Positions 16,227 to 25,600 of a stretch of DNA of 64,000 nucleotides are shown here, in pieces. The stretch is from JBFWUW01 sp050247075. GTDB taxonomy: Bacteria; Planctomycetota; Planctomycetia; Pirellulales; JBFWUW01. The stretch is from positions 1-64,000 of the forward strand of contig JBFWUW010000029.1 of NCBI GenBank assembly GCA_050247075.1, in the 5' to 3' direction. Both the position numbers and the translations under genes were made by a program. Position 1 is the stretch's first letter. Every line of letters starts with the position of its first letter. The notes under the pieces are model-generated. The model did not search any database, was not told the DNA's origin, and worked only from the letters and a program-made list of their open reading frames with translations.

Positions 16227-17135
16227 GTGCTGCAACACATTTTGGCGCAGTGGCTCAAGAACACCGCCCGGCAGAAATTGTACGAACAGGCGGCCCACGC
16301 GGCCCGATCGCAACTACAGGGAGGTACGGGCGCGGATGGCGGACCCGACGGCGGCCAGCCCAGCTTTCGCCAGCGAGCATGCGATGTAGGAGTGGTGTTT
16401 GCCTTGGGGATCGAGGGGGGCGGGTTGGAGGATTTGCTGGATGGCGTGGTGGTGGTCCACGGTGGAGGCTTCAAGGCCCGGCAGGGGGGCTATCGCGGCA
16501 GGCATGTGGTGCTATTGGAATCGGGGGCAGGCCGAGACGCCGCGCGGCACGGCACGCAAGCGCTGATCGAGGGACATCGTCCGCAATGGATTGTCTCGAC
16601 CGGCTTTTGCGGCGGGCTGCAGCCCCAGGTGCGGCGGGGCGACATTGTCATGGCTAACAGCGTGGCCGACCTGCAGGGCCGCCGCTTGGCGATCGACCTC
16701 AAGATGAGTTCCGAAGCGCTAGCCGGACTGCGCGGCGTGCATGTCGGCAAGATGCTCACCGTCGACCGCGTTATCCGCACGCCGGCCGAAAAGCGCGAAT
16801 TGGGAGAACTTCACCAAGCGCTGGCGGTTGATATGGAGACTTCCGCCGTGGCCGAAGTGTGCGCCCGCGAGCATGTGCGGTTCCTGGCCATTCGCGTGGT
16901 CAGCGATGCCATGCAGGACGAACTCCCCCCCGATCTGGACCGCCTGATCCAACAGCCGACCACCGCGCGGCGGCTGGGGGCGGCGTTAGGTGCAATCGTC
17001 AACCGCCCCTCCAGCGTGAAAGACATGCTCAAGCTCAAGGAGGATGCGCTGGTCTGCTCGGACAAGCTGGCCAAATTCATGGCGGGCGTGATCGAACAAC
17101 TGGCACCAATGGATGAACCGCCGGGCGACAAGTGA
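16227..17135 (+). CDS. Phosphorylase/nucleosidase superfamily protein (MTAN-like)
   Basis: The 302-residue protein carries the purine nucleoside phosphorylase/MTAN fold marks: VVFALGIEGGGLEDLL, VLLESGAGRDAARHGTQALI, VSTGFCGGLQPQVRRGDIVMA, and the substrate-binding VDMETSAVAEVCAREHVRFL followed by RVVSDA. Members cleave the glycosidic bond of nucleosides such as S-adenosylhomocysteine or, in hopanoid clusters, adenosylhopane (HpnG). The substrate here cannot be fixed from sequence; no hopanoid gene is adjacent. The C-terminal 60 residues extend past the domain. GTG 16227 is chosen because the upstream in-frame sequence is not family-like; the start is uncertain. Confidence 0.75.
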   Translation: MLQHILAQWLKNTARQKLYEQAAHAARSQLQGGTGADGGPDGGQPSFRQRACDVGVVFALGIEGGGLEDLLDGVVVVHGGGFKARQGGYRGRHVVLLESGAGRDAARHGTQALIEGHRPQWIVSTGFCGGLQPQVRRGDIVMANSVADLQGRRLAIDLKMSSEALAGLRGVHVGKMLTVDRVIRTPAEKRELGELHQALAVDMETSAVAEVCAREHVRFLAIRVVSDAMQDELPPDLDRLIQQPTTARRLGAALGAIVNRPSSVKDMLKLKEDALVCSDKLAKFMAGVIEQLAPMDEPPGDK

Positions 17136-17157
17136 TTGGCCGGGAGGCCGTGAACAC

Positions 17158-18540
17158 TCACGGAGTGGCAGCCACGGGCGGGCCTGGTTCCACGGGAACT
17201 GGCGACAGGGTCTTTAGCAACGTGCCGGAGGGGATTTCATAAAACAGTACCTGGCCCCCCTTGGTGCCGACAGCCAGCCGAATTCCGGCCGCATCAAGGG
17301 CAACCGCATAGGCAGGCGCGGGGATTTGGGCCACCAGGGCCAGCCGCTGCCGGTCGGCCATTTGATAGATGCGGACGTCGCCGGCGGCACCAGCCACGGC
17401 CAGCCGTTGGCGGTCGCCGCTGGCTGCCAGGTCTAGTATCTCGCCCGCCTGGCCTTCAAAGGGGCGCACGTACTGGTCGCGGCGATTGACGGGCTGCGCG
17501 CCGTTGCCGCTGCCGGAAACTTGCACGCCTTCCAGGGCGATCTTGAATTCAAAGCCTGTAAGCGTCCGCGCGCGGCCTGCCGAAACCGCCATCAGTTCGC
17601 TGGCGGCCACTGCATTTACAAAGTCGGGCGATGCGTCAACAGCCCGCAACAAGGCCCCGGTAGCGGCGGAACTGACCTTGGTGGCTTTGTCTCGCCCGCC
17701 GGAGACCAGCATCTGGCCGTCGGGCGTGTAGGCCACATCCATCACCCAATCGCTGTGCAGTTCGAAACGACGTGGCTCGGCATTGCCATCGACCGGTACG
17801 ATATGCACGGCTCCGTCGGGCCCGCCAATGGCGATCTCTTGGCCATTGGGGTTAAAGCCGCCGCGGAACAACGTATCGGCACCAATCCGCCAGGTGGAGA
17901 CCAGGCTGCCATCGGCCACCTTGAAAAACCGCACCTCGCCGTAACGGCCGGGCGCACCACCGCCGACCGCCAAAAGGGTGCCGTCGGGGCTGAACTCGAC
18001 CAGAGGTAACAGTTCGCTCTCGGTCGGCAGCCGGCGCGGGGGCGTTTCCCCCTCCACATCCAAGATGACGGCCTCGCTGCCACAAGCGGCGGCGGCCCAT
18101 TTCCCGTCCGGCGAAAGCGAAACGCCCGTCACGGCCGGAGCGTATTTATAGACTACGGGGATTTGCACCGCTAGCTCGGCCGCGCCGGGTGGCGAGTCGT
18201 CGATAGCTCCCAATTCGATCCAGCGCCGCAGCAACTCGACCTTTTCGACCGACAACCGCGGCTGGTTCTTGGGCATGGCCGGGGGCTCGCCCAGAACCAT
18301 TTCCATTAACAGGCTTTCGGCCGGCTTGCCCGGCACGAACAACGGCCCGGAATCTCCCCCGCGCGTCACATCGGCAAAGGCATCTAACTTCAGCCCTCCC
18401 TGCGAATCACCCGCCGAATGGCAGCCCCAACAGTGCCGCTTGAGAATCGGCCAGACATGCTGGCGATAACTAACAACGTCCTCCGCCAACACAGACGTAA
18501 CAGCGAGGAGGAGAGCGGAAGTAAGGGCGAGACGAAACAT
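17158..18540 (-). CDS. Cytochrome-c-type (PSC1-like) and WD40 repeat protein
   Basis: The 460-residue protein has a signal peptide (about 1-19), then a planctomycete-type cytochrome c domain with the haem motif CWGCH (C37, C40, H41) and a candidate axial Met in PPAMPKNQP. From about residue 120 a beta-propeller of WD40-like blades follows (VTGVSLSPDGKWAAAACGSE, VEFSPDGTLLAVGGG, DVAYTPDGQMLVSGGRDKAT). It would sit outside the cytoplasm. It is the last gene of a five-gene minus-strand operon (25582 to 17158); electron transfer linked to the DUF1549/DUF1553 partner is plausible but inferred. Confidence 0.82.
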   Translation of the reverse strand: MFRLALTSALLLAVTSVLAEDVVSYRQHVWPILKRHCWGCHSAGDSQGGLKLDAFADVTRGGDSGPLFVPGKPAESLLMEMVLGEPPAMPKNQPRLSVEKVELLRRWIELGAIDDSPPGAAELAVQIPVVYKYAPAVTGVSLSPDGKWAAAACGSEAVILDVEGETPPRRLPTESELLPLVEFSPDGTLLAVGGGAPGRYGEVRFFKVADGSLVSTWRIGADTLFRGGFNPNGQEIAIGGPDGAVHIVPVDGNAEPRRFELHSDWVMDVAYTPDGQMLVSGGRDKATKVSSAATGALLRAVDASPDFVNAVAASELMAVSAGRARTLTGFEFKIALEGVQVSGSGNGAQPVNRRDQYVRPFEGQAGEILDLAASGDRQRLAVAGAAGDVRIYQMADRQRLALVAQIPAPAYAVALDAAGIRLAVGTKGGQVLFYEIPSGTLLKTLSPVPVEPGPPVAATP

Positions 18541-18579
18541 GAAGCAAGGGATGAGGTAGGGGTATGGAAAAGCGGTCAG

Positions 18580-18638
18580 CGGAGAAACCGTCAGCCATCA
18601 GATGGGAGCCAAAAGCTGATGGCTGTCAGATTTCTCCG
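18580..18638. repeat. Intercistronic stem-loop
   Basis: CGGAGAAA (18580-18587) plus CAGCCATCAG (18592-18601) are matched by CTGATGGCTG (18616-18625) and TTTCTCCG (18631-18638), giving an 18-bp stem with a small internal loop and a 14-nt apical loop. It lies in the 130-bp gap between two operon genes, where it could stabilise or attenuate the transcript. Confidence 0.75.
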
Positions 18639-18670
18639 TTTCCACCCTTAACACCAATCACTAGAAACTC

Positions 18671-21205
18671 TCAATGCACTAACAAGAAGTCCTTACTATT
18701 CAACAAGACCCACATCACATCTTGGGCCGCTTCCAAGCGTTGTTCGGGTTTGGATTGAAAGAATTGCAGGATGGCGGCCTTTTCCTCAGGGCTGGGAGAA
18801 CGCACGACCGACCACAGGTAAAGCTGTTCGATCAAGGCTTCGTTGTCGACGTGCTGGTTGACCAGGGCCGTTACCCGTCCGGCTGGACTGGTTAGCTTGT
18901 TGGCGATGCCGGGGCTGTTGATTAAGTGCAGCGCTTGCAGCATATTCGAGCTGTCGTCGCGCTCGCACTCGCAGGCTTCCATCCGTTGCGGCTTGCCGAA
19001 CAGGTTCAAAAAGTCGTTCTGCACGTCGGCGTCGGGCAGTTGCGAGGCCGTAAACCCAGCCGGCGCGTTGGCGAAGTTTTCGGCCACGCCGGTGGCCTGC
19101 GCCAGCGAGTCCAGCAGCGATTCGGCCGGCACGCGGCGCGGAAGGAACCGCGAAAAATTGGCGTCGTCGTGCGCGTTCGATGCGTTCGTCGTGCTGTCGC
19201 GTTGGTATGTCTGCGACGTCACAATCGTCCGCATTAGGTGGCGCAGGTCGAACTTGTGCGCCACAAAATCCTTCGTCAGCGCATCCAGCAGCGCCGGGTT
19301 GATCGCCGGGTTGGTCGTTCGCAAATCGTCCACCGGGTCGATAATTCCGCGATGGAAGAAGTAGCTCCAAAACCGGTTGACCATGCTCTTGGCGAAGAAC
19401 GGATTTTCGGCCGCCGTCAGCCAGCGGGCGTAGTCTTGCCGGCGGTCCATGCCGCGCGGCAGTTCCGGTTCGATCCCGCCCAGATAACGTGGGGGCTGCG
19501 CTTGCCCGCGACGAGGGTTGGTTGAGTACCCCGCCGGCAAATTGAGCAGTACGCTCCTGGCGTTGGGAATGCCGATCAACCGCTGGTCGGCCTTGACCGT
19601 GACCTGGTTGAAAAAGCTATGCAGGCCGTAATAGTCAGATTGTGTCCAGTTTTCAAATGGATGCGGGTGGCAGCGGGCGCACAACATCCGCACGCCGCAA
19701 AAGACCTGTGTAGCCCGTTGCAAGGTATCGTCGGCATCCTTGCTCATGGCGTAAAAGGCACTCGCCGGATCATCGGCCGCGCCGCCGCTCGCCGTGAGGA
19801 TCGTCCGCGTGAATTCGTCCAGCGGCATGTTGGTGGCCACCGCCGTGCGGATCCACTCGCGAAAAGAGTAAACCGCCGGGTCGTTGAGGTTGGCCCGCGA
19901 GTTTTGCAGCAGGTCGCCCCATTTCAGCGACCAGCGATCGACAAATTCCGGGCGTTGAAACAGCCTCTCGGCAAGTTGGACTCGTTTGTCGGGGGCGGCA
20001 TCGGCTAGAAAGGCCGCCAGTTCGTCGGGCTTGGGCTGCAAGCCGATCAAATCGAGGTAAACGCGACGCATAAAGCGGCCATCATCGACCAGGCCCGACG
20101 GCGTAATCATCAGGTCGTTGAGTTTGCGAATGACATGAGCATCGATCAGATGCCCCTCTGGCACGGGCGCAGGGACAAAGTCGGGCCGTGGTTCCAACAC
20201 GATAAAGTTGGACGTGGCAAATATCCGCTCAAAACGGGCCACGACCGCCGTCTCGCCCAGTTCGAGCGTACTGACCAGGCCTTCATCATCGACGCTGGCC
20301 ACGCGTTCGGTATTGGCGTTGAAAATGCCTAGTCGGGTCACGTCACGCTGGCTGCCGTCGCTGTAGTGGGCGATCAGTTGCAATTGATGCTGCTGGCCGG
20401 GACCGATAACGACCGACTCCGGGTAAATTCGCAGCGACTCTACATTCACGGGGTCGGCGCCGTCGCTGGGCGCACCATCGGCCACCCAGCCCAGCAGCAG
20501 TTGGTGCGACAAGCTGCCGCGGTCGAAGCGGATACCCCCTTTGTGCGGCACGTCCCCCAGCGGTTTGGCCAGCAAGAGGCTGGCCGCCGCATTGTTGCGA
20601 TTGATCCGCCGTTCAAGGAATTCGTCGGAAAGTGAAAGAAAGTCGGCTGCGGCGTCGGCCCCGCGCAGCGAGAGCTTAAAGCCGTTCTTGCCCAGCGAAT
20701 AGCCGTGGCAAGCCCCCATGTTGCAGCCTCCCTTGGAGAGCGCAGGCATCACATCGTGCTTAAAGCTATGCGGCGGAGCTTGCTCGGGCAGGGCCACTTG
20801 CACCTGGACCGTGGCGGTTTGGCCGGCGGCGGAAATGGCAATCTCGACCGTGCCGTTGCCGACCGCTTCGACCCAGCCGAGCGACGACACCGTGGCCACC
20901 GCCGGATTGCCGCTGACGTAGGTCGCCTGGGAGGACAGGTCAACGGCCCGGCCGTCGGCGGTTTTCGCCGTCACCAAAATGGAGTGCGGCCGTCGGGGGT
21001 GGTTCAATGCCAATACCGCCGGTTGCACGGAGAGCGGGCCGGCAATCGCCGGCTGCGTTTCATCGGCAAAACCACGGGGTGAGGCCAGCCCGCAGATGCC
21101 GGCCAACAGCAATAGGAAAGCCATCAGCCGCGCCGCGCTGTCATTTCGATGCATGAAAGCCATCTTTCGGTAGGCGGGAAACCTGAGTGAATCGAGGGTT
21201 GGCAT
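18671..21205 (-). CDS. DUF1549/DUF1553 protein with Ig-like domain and cytochrome-like site
   Basis: The 844-residue exported protein has a signal segment (about residues 25-47), a bacterial Ig-like (Big_2) domain at about 55-140 (VQPAVLALNHP, ATYVSGNPAVATVSSLG), and then GCNMGACHG with C161, C166 and H167, a CX4CH variant of a haem-binding motif common in planctomycete proteins. A second Ig-like stretch follows (YPESVVIGPGQQHQLQLIAH), then DUF1549 (about 345-545; DDGRFMRRVYLDLIGLQPKP) and DUF1553 (about 585-835; NPFFAKSMVNRFWSYFFHRG). The activity is unknown. ATG 21163 and 21154 are alternative starts. It is 16 bp downstream of the PPC-type gene in the operon. Confidence 0.88.
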   Translation of the reverse strand: MPTLDSLRFPAYRKMAFMHRNDSAARLMAFLLLLAGICGLASPRGFADETQPAIAGPLSVQPAVLALNHPRRPHSILVTAKTADGRAVDLSSQATYVSGNPAVATVSSLGWVEAVGNGTVEIAISAAGQTATVQVQVALPEQAPPHSFKHDVMPALSKGGCNMGACHGYSLGKNGFKLSLRGADAAADFLSLSDEFLERRINRNNAAASLLLAKPLGDVPHKGGIRFDRGSLSHQLLLGWVADGAPSDGADPVNVESLRIYPESVVIGPGQQHQLQLIAHYSDGSQRDVTRLGIFNANTERVASVDDEGLVSTLELGETAVVARFERIFATSNFIVLEPRPDFVPAPVPEGHLIDAHVIRKLNDLMITPSGLVDDGRFMRRVYLDLIGLQPKPDELAAFLADAAPDKRVQLAERLFQRPEFVDRWSLKWGDLLQNSRANLNDPAVYSFREWIRTAVATNMPLDEFTRTILTASGGAADDPASAFYAMSKDADDTLQRATQVFCGVRMLCARCHPHPFENWTQSDYYGLHSFFNQVTVKADQRLIGIPNARSVLLNLPAGYSTNPRRGQAQPPRYLGGIEPELPRGMDRRQDYARWLTAAENPFFAKSMVNRFWSYFFHRGIIDPVDDLRTTNPAINPALLDALTKDFVAHKFDLRHLMRTIVTSQTYQRDSTTNASNAHDDANFSRFLPRRVPAESLLDSLAQATGVAENFANAPAGFTASQLPDADVQNDFLNLFGKPQRMEACECERDDSSNMLQALHLINSPGIANKLTSPAGRVTALVNQHVDNEALIEQLYLWSVVRSPSPEEKAAILQFFQSKPEQRLEAAQDVMWVLLNSKDFLLVH

Positions 21206-21221
21206 GGCGATGGCACCTTAT

Positions 21222-23816
21222 TTATTTGTCCGCCACCGCTTCCGGCGGCAGCAACTCCAAATGTAAGGTAATCGCCTCGCTGCGTGTTTCCAAAGGTTGC
21301 GCCGCGTCGTAGCGGCCGGTGGCAAAGAGTTGCACGTTGGCCAAGGGTGCAGGTGCGAAGTTGGCGGGAAAGGTGACTGTTAGTTCGTAGTCGGTCTGCA
21401 TGGCGTTGAGAGCGGCCCGCGGCACGGCAATGCCAGGGGGCAAGCCTTGCAGGGTGACAGCGATGTCGCCCGTTATCCCTTCCAGCCGTTCGACTTTGCC
21501 GGCCAGTTTGAAGGTGGCACCGGCGGCGGGGTCGAGCCGGGCCGACAGTTCCGCGGGACCGGCCAGGGTGAGGTGGATGGGATTCACAACGGACAGGGCA
21601 TGCGCCGGCGTGCAGACCGTGAGCAGCACGCGTTGGCGGTCGCGGCTGAGCAACTCGGCCCGCCAGGCGACTTGCACTTGGGCCGAGGCGAACTCCGCCG
21701 GCACGAACATGCCATACGACAAATCATTCTTGGCGTTAGTAGCGGCCATGGTAGCAGTTTCCAACGCGGCAGCAACTTTGCTGGTCGCGTCAGTCACGCG
21801 CAGGTCGGCATCGGCCTTGGCCTTGGTGGCGGCTTCCAGCACGGGACCGCCGGCCGTTTGGGCGTCGGCCACGGCTTTATCGGCTGCTGCCTGGGCCGTT
21901 TGGGCATCGGCCAAGACTTTATCCGCAGCCAGTTTGGCATCCCAAGCCGCTACGGCCGCGCCATCGGAGGGAATCTCCACGGTGGGGGCGTTGGCTTCGT
22001 GCCGCAACGTACGGTTGACGTCGATCAGGCTGTTTACACGCGGCGGGTTCTGGCTGGTCAACATCGTCAGCCGCACTGGTCCGTCGAAGCCAACGGGGCG
22101 GACGCAGGTCACCGGCACGGCGAGTTTTTTGCCTAGCACGAACTTCGTATCCGCGGCGGGCTGCCAATCGGCGCTAAAGGCGATTCCATCGCGCGAGGCG
22201 AGGGAGACCAACATCTGCTCGGCCAGCCACGGTTGAAATGCATCGACGGCGTCCCCTTCGCGCCGGGCCACGCGCACCAGCGGCTGCCGAGGATCGGCCA
22301 TGGCCATGCCGCGAACTTTGATCTGCGCCTGGCCCAGTCCCTCGGCCGCGCCGCTGAATGTCACCAGCTTGCCGTCAGCGCCAGCCGGAATTTCGTGGGA
22401 ATCGGCCGTTACGCCTGCTGGTAACGACCCAAAGTCGAGCAGAATCGGGCCGGTGTAACCCTGCCGCTGCACGCGCATTTGAACAACGAGCCGCCCATCT
22501 TGCGGCACGTTGTAGCGGTCTTGCTCCACAAACAGTTGGAAATCGCCACGAGACGGCTCCACCGCGGGCTGCGTAATCAGCAGACGATAGACGCAGTCGG
22601 GTTCGCCGCGGCCCAGGGCATCTTTCACCACGACGGTCAAGGCGTCAACATCGGCAGGCACTTCAAAGTCTAAGGCCGAGTCGGCGGTTTGGGGAATGTC
22701 ATCATTGGCGGCCAGCACCGCGCCGTTGTCGCGGCGAAGTTCCAGCACGCTATCCAGCGGCGAGTCAAGCCGCGCGGCAAAAATCTCTAACCGCAGTTTG
22801 TCGCCGCGAGCGACCCGCAAGCGATACTGGTCTATTTCACCCTCCGCCATGATGCGGCCGCTGACCGCCACGGGAAACGCCGGCAGGTCTTGCGGCACGG
22901 CCCCCAGCGGTTGCTCGACCACTTCCGGCAAATCGCTAACGATCACACTCGGCGCCGGGCCGCTAGCGGCAACCGCGTTAAGCCAAGGAGCCGGCACGGA
23001 CGAACCGTCTCCTGCTGGCACAAGCGTCACTGGCCGGCCCGCCGCCGCATTGCCGACCAACGACAAAGCCGCTGTCGCCCCGCGTGGTATCGCCGGTGGA
23101 AAGACCGCATCGGCATATTGCCACTGGCCCAGCTTCAAACGGAAGAAGTTGGGGCCGGGTGGGCCGAACTGCAAATCGTGCAGCGTCAGCGTGTACTCGC
23201 CATCGGCGGGCAGCGTGGCCGACAGTCGGGTATCGCCCCGCAACGACTGTTGCGGCAGAGACCAAGCTAGATGCTTGCCCGCGGGATCATACAAGTGGAG
23301 CACCGGCCGAACCTTGCCCCCCAGGCGTTGCGATTCTACTTCGCACATCAACGGCTGGCTGGCGGTACCGGCAAAGGTCGTCTTTAGCGTGGTGCTGCCA
23401 TTTAGCGTGCCATGCAGGGCCATCGGCAGGGATTCGGCCTTGTCCGCAAAGGGCCGCTGCGGAAGATGATCGGCCGCGACCACGGTCCGCTCTGAAATGC
23501 CGCCCGCATGCGCCAGGTACATTCCGTACAGGCCGGGAACAATGTCGGCCGGCAGGACAATCTCTATCTCCACGCGGTTGGCCGTTGCGCCGGGCATCAC
23601 TGTCTGCGAGGTGACCGGCACCGGCAGCATGACTTTCGGTTCGGGCAGCAGATCCAGCCCGTCGAAAACTAACTTCGTCGTACCACCGATTTGCAACCCC
23701 CGAAGATTGACATTCCGCACGGCGGGCGCAGCCGCCAGAGCAGGCGACGACAAGCAAACAGCCAGCAACGCCAACAGCAACCGTCTGTCGATCGAAAGAC
23801 AAGGCATGACACACAA
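21222..23816 (-). CDS. Exported PPC-type (pre-peptidase C-terminal) surface protein
   Basis: The 864-residue protein has a signal peptide ending near SSPALAAAP (about residue 30). It is beta-rich with at least two pre-peptidase C-terminal like segments, seen in HLYDPAGKHLAWSLPQQSLR with DGEYTLTLHDLQFG, and in SGRIMAEGEIDQYRLRVARG with DSVLELRRDNGAVLAANDD. An Ala-rich coiled-coil-like insert (about residues 635-695, repeating ADAQTAQAAADKAVADAQTA) interrupts the C-terminal third. Such proteins accompany DUF1501 and DUF1549/DUF1553 genes in planctomycetes, as here. The role is unknown; a binding or assembly function on the cell surface is inferred. Confidence 0.75.
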   Translation of the reverse strand: MCVMPCLSIDRRLLLALLAVCLSSPALAAAPAVRNVNLRGLQIGGTTKLVFDGLDLLPEPKVMLPVPVTSQTVMPGATANRVEIEIVLPADIVPGLYGMYLAHAGGISERTVVAADHLPQRPFADKAESLPMALHGTLNGSTTLKTTFAGTASQPLMCEVESQRLGGKVRPVLHLYDPAGKHLAWSLPQQSLRGDTRLSATLPADGEYTLTLHDLQFGPPGPNFFRLKLGQWQYADAVFPPAIPRGATAALSLVGNAAAGRPVTLVPAGDGSSVPAPWLNAVAASGPAPSVIVSDLPEVVEQPLGAVPQDLPAFPVAVSGRIMAEGEIDQYRLRVARGDKLRLEIFAARLDSPLDSVLELRRDNGAVLAANDDIPQTADSALDFEVPADVDALTVVVKDALGRGEPDCVYRLLITQPAVEPSRGDFQLFVEQDRYNVPQDGRLVVQMRVQRQGYTGPILLDFGSLPAGVTADSHEIPAGADGKLVTFSGAAEGLGQAQIKVRGMAMADPRQPLVRVARREGDAVDAFQPWLAEQMLVSLASRDGIAFSADWQPAADTKFVLGKKLAVPVTCVRPVGFDGPVRLTMLTSQNPPRVNSLIDVNRTLRHEANAPTVEIPSDGAAVAAWDAKLAADKVLADAQTAQAAADKAVADAQTAGGPVLEAATKAKADADLRVTDATSKVAAALETATMAATNAKNDLSYGMFVPAEFASAQVQVAWRAELLSRDRQRVLLTVCTPAHALSVVNPIHLTLAGPAELSARLDPAAGATFKLAGKVERLEGITGDIAVTLQGLPPGIAVPRAALNAMQTDYELTVTFPANFAPAPLANVQLFATGRYDAAQPLETRSEAITLHLELLPPEAVADK

Positions 23817-23880
23817 TCCACAAGGCGGGACGAACTGGCAGGCTAAATCGAAGATCAGCGAAGCAAAGGACCAACTCGTC

Positions 23881-25257
23881 CTAAAACAATTCGCGGATCG
23901 GCTCGGCTTCGATGAATCGAATCGGACGGCCGCCGGGACCGGGCATCATGGTTGTTTCCAGGTCGATCCCCATGCCGTGATAGATCGAGGCCAGCATCCG
24001 CGGGGGCTCGATCGGGTTGTCGTGCGGGGCCGCCCCAATTTTGTCGGTCGAACCAATCACCTGGCCGCCGCGGACATTGCCCCCGCATAGGAAATTCGTC
24101 CACGCCGGCGGGTAATGGTCGCGACCGCCGCGGGGGTTGAGCTTGGGTGTCCGGCCCATTTCGCTCAGCACCGCCACCACCGTTTCGCCCAACAGCCCGC
24201 GTTGTTCCAAATCTTGAATCAGGCCGGTAAACGCCTGGTCAAACTGCGGGCACAAGTGCCGCTCGTAGTCGAGATAGGTATTGTTCAGGCCGCCGCCGTC
24301 GGCGTGCATGTCCCAACAGGTCTGGCTGAAAACCGTGTCGAAATGGTTGACGGTCACACAGCGCGTACCCGCCTCGATTAGGCGGCGAGCCATCAGGCAG
24401 CTTTGGCCAAACGTGTTGCGGCCGTAGCGGTCGCGCACGGTGTCGGGCTCGTGCGATAGCTCAAAGGCCATCTTGGTCGTGGGCGACGTCAACAAGTTGA
24501 ACGCCCGCGCGTAGGAAGAGTCCAAATCTTGCGTCGATTTCGATTCCTCGCGCCGCTGTAGTTTGTCAATCTGCGACAGCAACTCGCGCCGCGCGCTGAC
24601 GCGGGCTTCAACCGTGCCTGCGGGTGGAGTCAGATCGGCTACCTTGAAATCAGCGCTGGCCGGGTCGGCACCCAGAAAGAAGGGTTCGTGGGCGCTCCCC
24701 AAAAACGAGGCTGTCTGTCCGTGCAAGGGGCCGGCCCCCGTATTGCCGATCTTGCCGGGCAAGATAATCGAGGCTGGCAAATCGCCGCGCGGTCCGAATA
24801 CGCGTGAGACGACCGAACCGCTATGCGGCTGAATATTGTTGGGGCTGAAATCCTGCCCGGTCATCATCCACCGCTGGCCGTTCTCGTGCGAGGCACCGCT
24901 ATTGTGGTGCAGGCTGCGGACCAGCGCCACCTTGTCCATCATCCTGGCCATCTGCGGGAAATGCTCGCAAATTTGCACGCCGGGCACGTTGGTTTCGATC
25001 GGTTTGAACTTGCCGCGCACGTCGTCCGGTGCGTCGGGCTTCATGTCCCAGGTGTCCAAATGCCCGGGCGATCCGACTAGAAAAATGGTGATGCAGTTGC
25101 GAATGCGGGCTTGCGAGAAATCGACCGCTCCGGCCGATTGCAGCCGTAGCAACGAAGGCAGGCTTAACCCCGCCAAACCCGCCGCTCCCGCCGTGAGAAA
25201 GCCGCGGCGCGAGACGCCGCCGCACGCGGGAATTCTTTCGTGGCCGATATGCAGCAT
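23881..25257 (-). CDS. DUF1501 domain protein, Tat-exported
   Basis: The 458-residue protein has a clear Tat signal (SRRGFLTAGAAGLAGLSLP). DUF1501 follows: FLVGSPGHLDTWDMKPDAP, EHFPQMARMMDKVALVRSLH, SHENGQRWMMTGQDF, LMARRLIEAGTRCVTVNHFD, VAVLSEMGRTPKLNPRGGRD. The family belongs to the alkaline phosphatase/sulfatase clan; the substrate is unknown. It lies 19 bp downstream of a small gene and 64 bp upstream of the PPC-type gene in the same operon. The other DUF1501 copy (415-1905) is isolated and diverged. Confidence 0.9.
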   Translation of the reverse strand: MLHIGHERIPACGGVSRRGFLTAGAAGLAGLSLPSLLRLQSAGAVDFSQARIRNCITIFLVGSPGHLDTWDMKPDAPDDVRGKFKPIETNVPGVQICEHFPQMARMMDKVALVRSLHHNSGASHENGQRWMMTGQDFSPNNIQPHSGSVVSRVFGPRGDLPASIILPGKIGNTGAGPLHGQTASFLGSAHEPFFLGADPASADFKVADLTPPAGTVEARVSARRELLSQIDKLQRREESKSTQDLDSSYARAFNLLTSPTTKMAFELSHEPDTVRDRYGRNTFGQSCLMARRLIEAGTRCVTVNHFDTVFSQTCWDMHADGGGLNNTYLDYERHLCPQFDQAFTGLIQDLEQRGLLGETVVAVLSEMGRTPKLNPRGGRDHYPPAWTNFLCGGNVRGGQVIGSTDKIGAAPHDNPIEPPRMLASIYHGMGIDLETTMMPGPGGRPIRFIEAEPIRELF

Positions 25258-25276
25258 GTCCCTGGGCTCCTCGCCG

Positions 25277-25582
25277 TTAGATCTGGTACGTCACCACGTT
25301 CGAGATATCGACAAACTTGCTCTCCGTGAATTCGCCCTCGGCATTCTTGGCGTAGTTCACATATTTCCACAACTGCAGCACCGCTTCGTACGCGCCGGGT
25401 GTCGTGTCGGCGTGTTCGTAGGCCGTCTCCATGCGGGCCAGCGGCGTGGCGATTATTTGCCCGTCGCGTTTGATCTGCCATTGCAGCCGCGAGCCCCAAT
25501 CGTGCGCGACTTCTCCGCGGATCAGGCGGCGGCCCTCCAGGCGAATCTCGGCCTGGGGGGTTCCTTCAAACTTTTGTTCCAT
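25277..25582 (-). CDS. Small conserved-looking protein heading the DUF1501 operon
   Basis: The 101-residue protein (MEQKFEGTPQAEIRLEGRRL...) has no signal peptide, membrane span or motif that I recognise; it is rich in charged residues and looks like one alpha/beta domain. Its position, 19 bp before a DUF1501 gene in a tight five-gene operon, supports it being a real gene. ATG 25582 is used, with GGGGAG 11 bases upstream; an in-frame TTG at 25600 is the alternative. Confidence 0.6.
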   Translation of the reverse strand: MEQKFEGTPQAEIRLEGRRLIRGEVAHDWGSRLQWQIKRDGQIIATPLARMETAYEHADTTPGAYEAVLQLWKYVNYAKNAEGEFTESKFVDISNVVTYQI

Positions 25583-25600
25583 GGCAACAAGGCTCCCCAA

